In this document: positions 10,932 through 19,832 of the stretch, piece by piece
Layout: each line of letters begins with the position of its first letter
Numbering within the stretch: the stretch's first letter is position 1
Assembly: GCA_001970855.1 (NCBI GenBank)
Contig: LSSN01000605.1
Span: 18,642-39,468, forward strand
Direction: 5' to 3'
Source: Smittium culicis
Taxonomy: Eukaryota > Kickxellomycota > Harpellomycetes > Harpellales > Legeriomycetaceae
Length of the DNA: 20,827 nucleotides
Notes under the pieces: model-generated
What the model was told of the DNA's origin: nothing
Seen by the model: the letters and a program-made list of their open reading frames with translations, nothing else
The model's database searches: none
Position numbers and translations under genes: made by a program

Positions 10932-10975
10932 ATTATTAATAATCACAAAAAGTCGAATTTTCTGGCTTGAATCAA

Positions 10976-11622
10976 TTCCCAGTTCGTATTTAGCAAGTAG
11001 AGCGGCAGAGGAGAATATGTTGGAAAAAAATTTTTTTTTGTATATTTTAGATTAGTTTTAATAAACTCTGATACAAAAAAAAAGGGTGGTGAGTATGAAG
11101 CTTCAAACTAATTAATAGCCAAGATGTGAAAGAGTTATATTATGAAACCCTCACTACAAGCATTTTTATAAGATAGATATTTTTTTAACGTTTGTTTTTA
11201 TTTTTTTATTTTAAAATATAAAAAAGATTACCATTATATAAGGTAGAGGAATATGGATCCTGGATCCTGGATTTAAGCTATTTTTGATTTAATGAAATCG
11301 TTAGCTTGTTTTAGAATCTAGTAACTTGGTTAGTATTTTCAGCCCCGTTAGCTGAGCCGTTAAAGATTATGTTAAAAAATAATAATATTAAGAATTAACG
11401 TTTCATTTTTTATTTAAATAAGATAGATCTCTATAAAAAAAATCATCATCTCCCGTACATATGTGCACACCTGTAACACTATGAAAAATCCGGGAATAGT
11501 AGAAATAAAATAAAATATTATGGTGTTCAAATTAAATAAAATAGATAATATAATTACAAGAAAAAGGAGTAAAACTGCAGATGATGGGATGTATGTGTGG
11601 GTGCTGGTGAAGGTTTTTTAAT
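10976..11622. other. AT-rich intergenic, no gene seen
   Basis: About 650 bp between the retroelement remnant and the 3' end of the HMMR-like gene. It is AT-rich with poly(A/T) runs and a small tandem duplication GGATCCT (11254-11267). No open frame or RNA motif was seen. The right part should contain the 3' UTR and polyadenylation signals of the minus-strand gene that ends at 11623. Confidence 0.65.
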
Positions 11623-14600
11623 TTAGAATAAAACTTCCTTATAAGACAAAAACTCGCGTTCGAGGTTGGATAGCTTTGCAGCCAATTGGACTGTTTTCAG
11701 CTTGAGCAAATTGTTAGTTGTTCCGAGCTGGGCGTTTTTGTCGCGGAGATTTTGGACGTAGTCGATTTTCCTGCCCGGTTTACTTGAACTCTCGCTCTTG
11801 GACAAATTGAATCCATTTTTGGTAGCTGGAAACATTTTGCTTGACCCGCTGTTGCTACTAGTTCCAAGAGTTTTGGATGCATTAGGCGCTGACGGTAGCG
11901 GCAATGCCGACGTTTGCTGTAGAAGCTCGTTTTGCTGCTCCAGCGTTTCATCAATATCAATCTTTATCATGTTTAGAAGTATATCCAAATGAACACGCAG
12001 GATGTCGTTTGTTGTTAGACCGATTGAGCTTGGTATCAGCTTTTCGAACGAAGCCAAGACTTTCTCCCATTCGAAATGGTCAAAACTGGCTGAGTGCATG
12101 ATTTGAGCTGTTTCTGGAAAGTCCAGAAAAATTTTATCAAGACCGCAGCTTGTTGAAAATTTAAAAACCGAATCAACTAGCTCGACGTAAACATCGGGGT
12201 ATTTAAGTTTCAGAAATACCAGCTGGTAGTTCATGCATTTAACTAAAAGGTTGATCTCACTTGCGTAAGAGTTGGATCCATCGCTGGATTTCAAACTAGA
12301 TGCCGCGGATTGATCGTGATGTCTCTGCTGAGACTTGATTGTGCTAACCATTGACTCCATATCAGTTTTGGCGACATCAAGCAAGTTTCTGAGATCAGTA
12401 TTTGAGGATTTAACCAAGTCTAGTTGGTCAATTGCATCTATTGAAATTGATTTATACTCGTTTGCCAAAGATTTAAAACGGAATAGCTGGTTGATTTGGT
12501 CAAAAATTAACTCCATTGAATCTTCAACGTCCATAGTGGTAATGTCATGCTCAGAAAACTTTAGATTTTCATTAAGAATAAGCGATGTATAATTTTTGAA
12601 TGCCGTCTTGAAGCGTAAAAGCTCAGCTTCTATTTCGGATATCTGGTTTGATTTTGCAATCGATTCGCGGTTCAAATCTGAGATTGAAGTTTTATAGCTA
12701 TTAATTTTTTCTTGGTGCTTGTCGTTGAGGTTTGCAACCAAATCTCTAGATTCGGCTTCAGCTTCTAATTTAAGCTTCAAAGCGTGAGATAAATCGTCAT
12801 TTACAGAGTTGTAATTTTTGCGCAAAGTGTGGATTTGCAAATCTCTTTCTTTGATTAAAAGTTCAAGGTCTTTTACTGTTTGGTCCGAGTCTTTTTTAAA
12901 ACTGGCAATTTTTTCAGAAAATACCAAATTGGCATGCTGGTAGTCTCTCTCTAAGTTAGATATTTTTAGCTCCAAATTTTTAATTATAAGCTGAGACGAT
13001 TCATTTTGTTTTTTAAAGTTAGAAATGAATTCTTGGTCTTTAGAAATTTCCATAGCTGCAGAACTAAGTTTACTTTTTAGATCACGAGATTCTTTGATTG
13101 ACTGTGATAGATCGTTTTCCAAGCGCTCTACTTTGAGGTTTGAGTCGTCTAGATTAGCTTGTAAGCTTTGAACTAGATTTTTTGATGCAACGAGTTCAGA
13201 TTCAAAGTTTAAAAGTTTATTGTTTGAGTCGCCAATAGTATCATTCATTTTCTGTTCGTTAGTGATAAGTGTGGATATTTCAGATTCAAGTTTAATTATT
13301 TGCTGGTTTGACTCCAGAAGTTTTTTTTCAAGGCTTTTAGATGCACTAATTTCAAAATCAAGCTTCTTTTGGGTTTCAGAATTTTTTATTTGTTCGGCAA
13401 AGAGTGAATCAAGAGTCGAAGAGTAGTTATTGATAAGTGATGATACTTTTGATTTAAGTGAGGTAAAATAGCGAGATAACTCATCAAAATTTTTATCAGT
13501 AGGATCTATATGTTCAAAATTAATTGCTGGGGAAGAAGGTAAAACAATAGATGGGCTTCTTAATGGCGTGTGGTTAAACTGTGAGCTTTTAGAATGATCG
13601 GTTGCTAATAAGCAGTTGTCCATGTATGAGTTGAAAATGGATATATTCTTTGAGATTGAAGCAAGCTGTGCTGAGTACTTTTCGTTCGCCTTACTGAGGC
13701 TATCATTTGTAGTTGAGCACAATTCTTGTAGGGCATCAATTTTTTCAGTGAACTTTTTATCTGAGGCCAGCTTTTCAGCTTGTAATTTGAGAGATAGTTC
13801 TTGAATATTTGATTCGAGCAAAAGCTTTGATTTTTTGTCGAGGGATTCGATATCTTCGAGTCCCTTTTTTTTCAGCAGAGAAATTTCGGTTTTGAGAGAT
13901 TCGATTTCGGAGGCGTTAATAAAGTCCTTTTCGGCAATCAGCTGGTCTTTTTCATTTTTAACTGATTCAATCACTCTGTTGAGCTCAGAGACTTTATTCG
14001 AGTGTTCGAGGAGTAAATTTTGGAGCTGTGATTCGACGGACATTAGCTGTGACTTTGCTGTTTGAAGCTCATTTTCTTTGATTTCAAAATTTGAATGAGC
14101 GGTTGATATGTCGGCTTTTGCAGTAGTAAGTTCGGATACGGTGGAATCCAATTGCGAGCTTGTGGACGACAACTCAATTTTTAAAGATTCAAGTTCGTGG
14201 TTGGTGCTAATAAGTTGGTTTTTAGTTGCGTTTAGTTCCGATAAGGCAGCATCGAGATCACTTTTTGTATTAGCGAGTTGGCTGTTGGTATTAAGAAGAT
14301 CATTTTTTGAAACAAGCAGTTGATGTTTTAAAGAATCAGACTCTGACATTGAGCTGGATAGCGAATTTTCAGTTTCTGACAATTTGTTTCTTAAAGATGA
14401 TAGTTGGCTATTACAGTCCTTGAGTTCAGCTAATGTAGAGTCGAGCGAGAATTTGGTCGACGAAAGCTGAGAAGTTGAGTCAGCCAGTTGCGAAGCAATC
14501 AATTTATTTTCGGATTTTGAAGTATCGAGCAATTGGCTGAGTTCATCGGTACGCGCTTGCAAACTGCTGACTTGCGATTCGAGTTTCTCTACTTGTGCAT

Positions 14601-15536
14601 TTTTAGATTCAAGCGACTTTGTGGATATGGCATAATCAGAGCGCAAAGTCTCAAGATCGCCAGCGACTTTGTTTGCAGAATCTGTTTGAATATCTAGCTC
14701 ATTGCTAAGCAGCTCGATTTCGTCCTCGTAACTCGCCAGATTGGCGAGCAACTCGTTGATTTTAGCGTCTTTATCGCCTAGCTCTTTCGATTGGATATTG
14801 ATAAGTTCCGAGTACTTGTCGTCGAGCTCATTTATCTGCCGCTTGTGGCGCTCTTCATTTTCAAGGATAAGTTTCTTGTTCATTTCGTCAAAATCGCGTT
14901 TTATTTTCGAAAGCTCGTTGGTCTTGGACTCGACTTGCTTGACTATACTGGATGACTTTGTGTTAATATGATCCAAATAGCGCTTGCGCTTTTCGCCTGT
15001 TCTTAAATTCATCGAAGAGTACCTAGTAGACAATGGCGTCGACGAAACTGGGATCTAATACACAAGTATTACATATTTATAATTCGAAAAGTTGATAAAA
15101 AGATATGATTGGAACTGTAGGGCAGGAGGAGTTTTATTACTTGATTAAGACTGGAACCATTGGCTTGGTTGCTAGATTTCTGGACAAACAATCTTTTTGC
15201 GGGTCTGACAGACATAATAGAGCTTCGGCTATCGGCAGCAACTGAATCTCTATCGGCGCTATATGGCTCGCCGTTTTCATCAATTAAATCTAGATATTTA
15301 AAATACAAAAATAAGTTGACAGTTAAAAAGGTTAGATGTAGAGAGTAGATTAAATTTGTATATGAATTAAAAGGAGCTGAACCTTTTTTGAAGCGATCGG
15401 TTTTTGTTATAAATCCATAGTTCTTGTAAGGATTTTCCGGATTGCCGTTGATGTCGTATTGACCAGGACCAGGAATATCCTCATTAGTGGGCTGGAACAC
15501 ATCGCGACCAATCCCTGAAGCCAATTTCCTATTCAT
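11623..15536 (-). CDS. HMMR/RHAMM-like spindle coiled-coil protein
   Basis: Three exons are proposed on the minus strand, 15536-15383, 15289-15141 and 15054-11623, giving 1244 aa in a continuous frame. Exon 1 carries a sperm-tail-type motif, PGPGQYDI (residues 22-29), followed by GFITKTDRFKK (41-51). The spacing and RFK ending match the N terminus of animal HMMR. Residues from about 115 to 1030 are nearly all coiled coil, rich in Ser, Leu, Lys and Glu, with local repeats of the type SQL-SSTKS-LDS-ELxxx. A less coiled, more globular segment spans about 1034-1140, then a Ser/Pro-rich linker. The C terminus has RKIDYVQNLRDKNAQL (about 1196-1211) followed by leucine heptads, closely resembling the HMMR C-terminal basic-zipper motif that in animals targets spindle poles and binds TPX2. 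A microtubule or spindle-pole role is therefore inferred. A generic coiled-coil protein is the alternative. The ATG at 15536 is the nearest, but the frame is open 36 nt further upstream to a TAG preceded by a pyrimidine tract, so a 5' exon is possible. Confidence 0.75.
15055..15140 (-). other. Predicted intron 2 of the HMMR-like gene
   Basis: This 86-nt segment begins GTAATA after AATCAA and ends TATTAG. It is AT-rich and contains in-frame stops (TAA and TAG). Removing it joins ...SSLNQ to IPVSSTPLS... in phase 0 and connects the sperm-tail-type exons with the long coiled-coil exon, which otherwise has no ATG start near its 5' end. Confidence 0.75.
15290..15382 (-). other. Predicted intron 1 of the HMMR-like gene
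   Basis: This 93-nt segment has GT at its 5' end (AAAAAAG/GTTCAG) and ends ATATCTAG. It includes a CTAAC branch-like motif and T-rich tract. Splicing joins G to AT, making Asp, and keeps the frame. The unspliced frame is open but reads as a hydrophobic, Leu/Phe/Tyr-rich peptide typical of translated intron. The donor is not the best consensus, so the exact boundary is the weaker of the two. Confidence 0.6.
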
Positions 15537-15892
15537 GCCAGCAAAAGTCCCTTTTACTTTTTTATTTTTCTAAAAGAGAAATAGTTCTTTGGAAATAACT
15601 AATTTTATTTCCGCGATAAATGACGAGAAAATATAAGAAAAGAAATGATCAGCAATACTATAATAGCAGTTTTAGATACTTTTAAATATAAAAAAAAATG
15701 TGTTTCTAAAAAAGAGGTTTGTATTATTATTATAGACATTTAACAACTTTGAAATGATTATAGAAAGAAAATTTAGGTGTAAACAAATCCATCCAATAAA
15801 GAATCAATCAAAACAAGGCAAAACAAAAAAAAACAAAACAAAGCCGTACCAACCAAAGAACCCAATTAAAAAAAAGGCAATGAATCGAAGGC
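15537..15892. other. Intergenic: HMMR-like promoter and RFC4 3' region
   Basis: 356 bp between two minus-strand genes. The left part must hold the 5' region of the HMMR-like gene; there is no other ATG on the minus strand until about 15739. The right part (15781-15860) is G-poor and A/C-rich on the + strand, so U/G-rich on the transcript of RFC4, in keeping with a 3' UTR and cleavage region. No small gene was seen. Confidence 0.6.
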
Positions 15893-16906
15893 TTAGGATG
15901 GAGTGGAGAGTTTAGCGATGAGACCAACGAGCTGGTTGAGCGACTGCGAGCCTTCAATGATGCGCATGTGCGCGATCCCTATTTCACGCAGGAAATTGAG
16001 TTTGGTCAGCTCGTCGATCGACGAGCAGTCGCGCGTCGACCTGAAGAGCCCGGTGATCAGGTCGATTGCCGAGTATCCCATGCGGTGCAGCTGGGTGATG
16101 CCAGCAGCAGCAGAACCGAACCGGCGCTCGCTGCAGTCAGCGACGATCATGGCAATCGCTTGTGGGTTCGGCACGTCGCAGATCTGGTACACATTGTGCG
16201 CATTTATCAGGCCCGTCGCGAGGTACGTTGCCTGCAGGTTGTTGATCGCCTGCCGCATATCGCCGTCCGCAGTGAACGCCAGCGCCTCGATGCCTTCGGG
16301 CACGTACCCGGCCCCCTCGCTCGCTGCGATCTCCACCAGCTTGCTGATCACCTGCTGGTTGTCCAGCTTCGCAAACTTAAGCAACGCGCACCTACTCTGG
16401 ATCGGCTCGATGATCTTTGACGACAAATTGCACGCAATTGCAAACCGCGTCGTGTTGCTGTATATCTCCATGATGCGGCGCAGGGCTTGCTGCGCACCCG
16501 TTGTCATACTGTCCGCCTCGTCGAGTATTATCAGCTTGTGCATGCCCGGACGCATAAAACTCAGCTTCTTCTGCGCAAACAGCTTGATCTTGTTCCGCAC
16601 AACCTCGATACCGCGATCATCACTCGCGTTAAGCTCGAGCACTGACTCCTTATACATTTCGCTAATTGCTGCCGGGTCGGTTATTTCAGGGAACGCTTGC
16701 AGCAGTAGCTCGGTCGCCAAACATCCGATACTCGTTGTCTTGCCTATTCCTGGCGCGCCGCTAAGCAGCAGGTTCGGCATGTTGCCTGAACTAGCTATTG
16801 CGCGCAGCCTCGTTAGCGTGTCTGAATTGCCCACAATCTCTGATATTCGCGTTGGTCTATACTTCTCGACCCATGGCAGTTTATATGCATCTATTATTGT
16901 GGACAT
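15893..16906 (-). CDS. RFC4: Replication factor C subunit 4 (clamp loader)
   Basis: This 337-aa AAA+ ATPase of the clamp loader opens PCNA and loads it at primer-template junctions in the nucleus. It shows LPWVEKYRP (10-18), Walker A GAPGIGKT (50-57), LELNASDDRG (90-99), Walker B LIILDEAD (125-132), the SRC motif with its arginine finger (171-173), and the sensor 2 segment GDMRQAINNLQ (215-225). The C-terminal third is the helical collar domain. The GxPGIGKT form of Walker A and CNLSSKIIEPIQSRC place it in the yeast Rfc4/human RFC2 subfamily rather than Rfc2, Rfc3 or Rfc5. The start is the ATG at 16906; the three preceding codons begin with GTG. There is no intron. Two oddities are noted. About 13 extra residues lie between Walker A and LELNASDD (around 69-88). 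The gene is also far more GC-rich than its surroundings (45 of 60 bases in 16261-16320), which gives long spurious open frames on the other strand. Confidence 0.95.
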   Translation of the reverse strand: MSTIIDAYKLPWVEKYRPTRISEIVGNSDTLTRLRAIASSGNMPNLLLSGAPGIGKTTSIGCLATELLLQAFPEITDPAAISEMYKESVLELNASDDRGIEVVRNKIKLFAQKKLSFMRPGMHKLIILDEADSMTTGAQQALRRIMEIYSNTTRFAIACNLSSKIIEPIQSRCALLKFAKLDNQQVISKLVEIAASEGAGYVPEGIEALAFTADGDMRQAINNLQATYLATGLINAHNVYQICDVPNPQAIAMIVADCSERRFGSAAAGITQLHRMGYSAIDLITGLFRSTRDCSSIDELTKLNFLREIGIAHMRIIEGSQSLNQLVGLIAKLSTPS

Positions 16907-17393
16907 TGTATTCACAGTACTCTATTTCGATATCTGTATCTTACCCTTTTGAAAAACGAAAAAAAAAAATGAAAAAGTTTTGATAGTTGAAAAAATGTAT
17001 ACTTGTTTAGAAATTAAAAAGAAATGCACTTTATTTTTTTTATTGATAGATTTATATTACGGCCTCTGACTTTCTTTGCTCTTATTGGCTATAGATTGAT
17101 TTTTGTGTTTACATAAAAACTAAAAGCATTTTTTATTTTAAACTCAGTTGAATAGTTAATAATTTTACAATCATTCGAATTCTGATGATTGGTTTGAAAG
17201 CTTTAATTATTTATTCAATATTGAAAACTCTTACTTAGTTACTCAAATCAACTTTATTAATTAAAAAAAATAAAATAAAATAAAATAGCAAGGCATTGAT
17301 TAGTGGGGAAAAAGAAAGAATTAGATGAAAAAAAGTAGGACTATATTTTATTTGAAATGGTCAGTATAGAACTAATTAAAAAAAAAAAAAGAA
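16907..17393. other. Intergenic: RFC4 promoter and cyclin 3' region
   Basis: About 490 bp, AT-rich, with abrupt composition change at the RFC4 start. It contains an (AAAAT)n patch near 17265-17287 and a poly(A) run at 17379-17390 immediately downstream of the cyclin stop. No open frame of note. No MluI-box (ACGCGT), the usual S-phase gene element in yeasts, was seen upstream of RFC4. Confidence 0.6.
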
Positions 17394-18530
17394 TTAAAGA
17401 AGGGTATCTATTAGAGTTCTGCATTGAGAGAATTGTTGTTGAGATACAAAGAGTTTGAAGTTGATGAGATTTAAGAAGGAAGTTTCAAGGGAGTTGATGT
17501 TACTAGTGGGCAAAGTGGTAATTTTGAACCAGGCTTTATTTGAGAGAGATTTGTCGAGACAAAATTTAGAGGCAGAGATTAGCGAGGCCAAGAAGATGCG
17601 GTTGCAGAATTCAGTTGATTTGTTACATGTATTTAAAACAGTTTGGATGTGATTAGGGGAGACATTGGATGGGAAATCGTTAGATAGGGATTGTTTTAGT
17701 GGAGATGTTGGCAGGGGAAAAGGGATGGAGGTGTTATTTGGGTTTTGGGAGACTAAGGTGATGTTTGTAGTATCCAGAGCGATTGGGGTTACTGGGCTTA
17801 GGGTAGGGGAGGTGGTTGCAGAGGAGACAGCTTCAAAGTTAGGAGTGTTTGGGTAGGAATTTATGGGAATAGACTGTTTGAATTTTTCGGAGTCGGAGAA
17901 GAACCTTTCTAAGGAAGACTTTTGAGAACTTGAGAGACGAATGCTTGTGGGGCGATCGAGGGTGTTTGGGTATTGCTGGGTAGGTAGTTGGGGAGAGGAA
18001 GAGTTTGAGGCTAGCAGAGCAGATTTTGCGCGGAGGATATAAATGAGTGCAACTTCCAAAATAGAGAGAGGGAGTTTAGATGCTTGGAAAGAGCTAGATA
18101 CAAAAGAGGAAATAGCGGCTATATCGGGGTTAAAATTGTTGCAAGGCAGAATGGTGTTGAGAACGTGGGCTATGACATTTACTAGTTTAGAGAGCTTGGC
18201 AGAGGCTAAAGCGCGGGACTTTTCAAGAGCGATTTTTTTGAGTAAAGCGAATTGAAGAGAATTTACGTTATTGTTGTTGGGTGGTATACTGGTATTGGGG
18301 AGAATTTCGCTTAAAGAAGCGATAGCTAATGGTAAATTAGAAAAGTTTAGCAGCTTTTGGGAGAAAGCAGGGGTTGTTTCTGATTTACACTGTTGTAAGT
18401 TTTGGAGTTTTTGAGAAATTTTATGCCTTTTATTAGGACTTAGGGCAGTTAAGTTATTGCAGCTTGAGTCATTGGGGTACAAGGTGCGTTTAAGAGAATT
18501 TTGATTTTTAGTGACATGGTTATTTAACAT
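17394..18530 (-). CDS. PHO85-type (Pcl/Clg1-like) cyclin
   Basis: This single-exon frame of 378 aa starts at ATG 18530; an in-frame TAA lies 18 nt upstream. Two halves of a fungal PHO80/Pcl-type cyclin box are visible. Residues 140-173 (FVSSSFQASKLPLSILEVALIYILRAKSALL region) correspond to the first helices. Residues 308-370 include RIFLASLISASKF, the NKAWFKIT segment and a LINFKLFVS segment, the conserved core of this family. Between them lies a linker of about 130 residues rich in Ser, Pro, Asn and Thr with many Ser/Thr-Pro sites (for example 241, 245, 248, 276, 291). A basic cluster PNKRHK (32-37) could be a nuclear signal. The protein should bind and direct a Pho85/CDK5-like kinase in cell-cycle or nutrient control. 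Which subfamily (Clg1, Pcl or Pas1-like) cannot be settled by eye. Long cyclin-box linkers occur in such fungal cyclins, so an unspliced intron is unlikely; the linker is in frame and protein-like. Confidence 0.8.
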   Translation of the reverse strand: MLNNHVTKNQNSLKRTLYPNDSSCNNLTALSPNKRHKISQKLQNLQQCKSETTPAFSQKLLNFSNLPLAIASLSEILPNTSIPPNNNNVNSLQFALLKKIALEKSRALASAKLSKLVNVIAHVLNTILPCNNFNPDIAAISSFVSSSFQASKLPLSILEVALIYILRAKSALLASNSSSPQLPTQQYPNTLDRPTSIRLSSSQKSSLERFFSDSEKFKQSIPINSYPNTPNFEAVSSATTSPTLSPVTPIALDTTNITLVSQNPNNTSIPFPLPTSPLKQSLSNDFPSNVSPNHIQTVLNTCNKSTEFCNRIFLASLISASKFCLDKSLSNKAWFKITTLPTSNINSLETSFLNLINFKLFVSQQQFSQCRTLIDTLL

Positions 18531-19270
18531 TTTCTTGCCAAAGATTTATTATAATGTATTTTTTTTTGGCCCTTTAAAACTGAGGTAAGTTGTTTTTTTT
18601 TATATATGGAGCGGAGGGAAGTAAAGTTTTTTTTTTTTTAGGAACTAAAAAGTACGAATAGCCATTAATATAAAATTTTCAAAAAAAAAGGAGGAGGGGT
18701 GGTTTGATGGGCGGGTTCTGAGTATATTTTCTAGATGTTTTTTGAAGGATGAAATCGAGAGTTATTAATTAGAAGTTAGGATAGAGTGGGATGTTGTAGT
18801 AGTTCGAAATTTATCGTTAAAAAATCGTGGTTTTAACAGTAGTGAGCGCGATTTGAGTTGAAAGGAATGTAAGCTTTAAAGTTATAGAAAAGTGTAGGGA
18901 TAGTGTTAATGCAAAGTAGAAAAATAGTCTGAGTCAAAACAGAGACAAGAAATAAAAATGGAGGTATAATTATTAAACTTGAATTTTTGATTTTAAACTT
19001 TAAAAAAAAAAAGATTAGTTGGAACTAAAGTTTAGACCAAACCATTTTTAATAATCAAAGTACGTGTATAAAAAAGAGTATAATTAAAGTTAAAAAAAAG
19101 GTGGGAAAGTGGGTAGCGAGTAGCTGGGTAGGGACACGACTATTTTGGATGGTATTTTGTCTGGTATTTATACTATTTTTTTTTATTTTTCCTCCAAGAA
19201 AATAAAAAGTTGAAAAAGAGATGCAGGATTGATATAATTGGGCGAGATGGGAGGGGATATTACACACTAA
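18531..19270. other. Intergenic, G-rich on + strand, no gene seen
   Basis: About 740 bp upstream of the cyclin gene. AT-rich with T and A runs, and among the G/C bases a clear excess of G on the + strand (19 G against 5 C in 18661-18720). The left end should hold the cyclin promoter. The minus-strand open frame at 19055-19267 encodes a Phe/Ile/Leu-rich low-complexity peptide and is not supported as a gene. Confidence 0.6.
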
Positions 19271-19366
19271 TTATTTTTCAGAATTATTTCCTCTTTTAGA
19301 ATTGCGCAATAGGGAAGACATCGTTTCTATTTGGTCAGTCACTCTTTCTAACTTTAGCGCATTTTA

Positions 19367-19509
19367 TGAATTTCTTTCTAATTGACACTTTTTTTCAAAT
19401 AGATTAATGCAATACTGACACACATTCTGAATGACTTTCTAATGGACATTATATCTGATATGATTTTGATTGCGTTGACATGACTCTGGCTGCGTTGTCA
19501 AATTCTGGC
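19367..19509 (+). repeat. Short imperfect tandem repeats
   Basis: TGAATTTCTTTCTAATTGACAC (first 18 bases at 19367) and a version matching it at 18 of 22 positions at 19428-19449 lie 61 bp apart. Immediately after, two copies of a unit of the form (G)ATTGCGTTGACATGACTCTGG / GGCTGCGTTGTCAAATTCTGG (19468-19490 and 19488-19509) are adjacent. These are too short and diverged to assign to a family. Confidence 0.45.
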
Positions 19510-19832
19510 GTTCGTTATAGCTGACACTTTAACTCACTCCTTATCTTTTGCATCAGCAGGAAAATCCTACACCAGGTCTATATGACACCGCTTCTATTTA
19601 GCTTATGAGAGCGCTGATGCGCAGATAGAGTGTATTGGCTAAGGGCAAATCTGAGTTACGAGAAACTGAGGCCGTGAATGCTGTCTGTTGTCTGCTACCT
19701 GCTGTCTATTTCCTGTTGATTACTCACTTAGAATTAGTAGCCTGAAATCTATATGCTGGAAAAAAAGGGCAAATCTAGACCCCTATTACCCATTGGCTTG
19801 CTTTTCTACACGCTACAAACCAGAATCCCGGT

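Larger units (their letters stand above)
7325..10975 (+). mobile_element. Decayed DIRS-like (tyrosine recombinase) retrotransposon
   Basis: A 3.6-kb island of more balanced composition within AT-rich DNA. Stitching the three forward frames gives the order Gag, reverse transcriptase-RNase H, tyrosine recombinase, which defines DIRS-type retroelements. Landmarks are: a Gag block PVTEVSVYPEITES (7452-7493); a Gly/Arg-rich Gag tail (8101-8130); RT blocks LFTIPKKSGG (8569-8598) and DLQNAFMHILV (8719-8751); RNase H YSGSW (9452-9466) and a following Thr-rich TTTLA block; the post-RNase H block VNLFASHLNN (9812-9841); and a recombinase tail ending DIYYR (10802-10816). The element is dead, with many in-frame stops, at least two frameshifts in RT and frame changes in the recombinase. 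No LTRs are seen, as expected for DIRS. Inverted termini were not found, so both ends are estimated from composition and the last coding similarity. Confidence 0.85.

Noticed and set aside
11798..14971. Many 60-85 codon + strand frames opposite the coiled-coil gene.
   Set aside because: Serine-rich antisense shadows of a Ser/Glu/Leu-rich coding sequence; none has independent features.
16009..16026. Perfect 18-bp palindrome GCTCGTCGATCGACGAGC.
   Set aside because: It lies within RFC4 coding sequence for SSIDEL and is explained by GC-rich codon choice. No sign of a regulatory role.
15903..16952. A 349-codon open frame on the + strand opposite RFC4, plus a 150-codon one at 15968-16420.
   Set aside because: They lie exactly over the GC-rich RFC4 gene, where stops are rare in all frames. 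Their predicted proteins are Ser/Cys/Arg-rich with no recognisable domain, and the minus-strand frame is an unmistakable Rfc4.
19055..19267. A 70-codon minus-strand frame with a hydrophobic end.
   Set aside because: Low-complexity Phe/Ile/Leu composition in AT-rich DNA and no recognisable motif.
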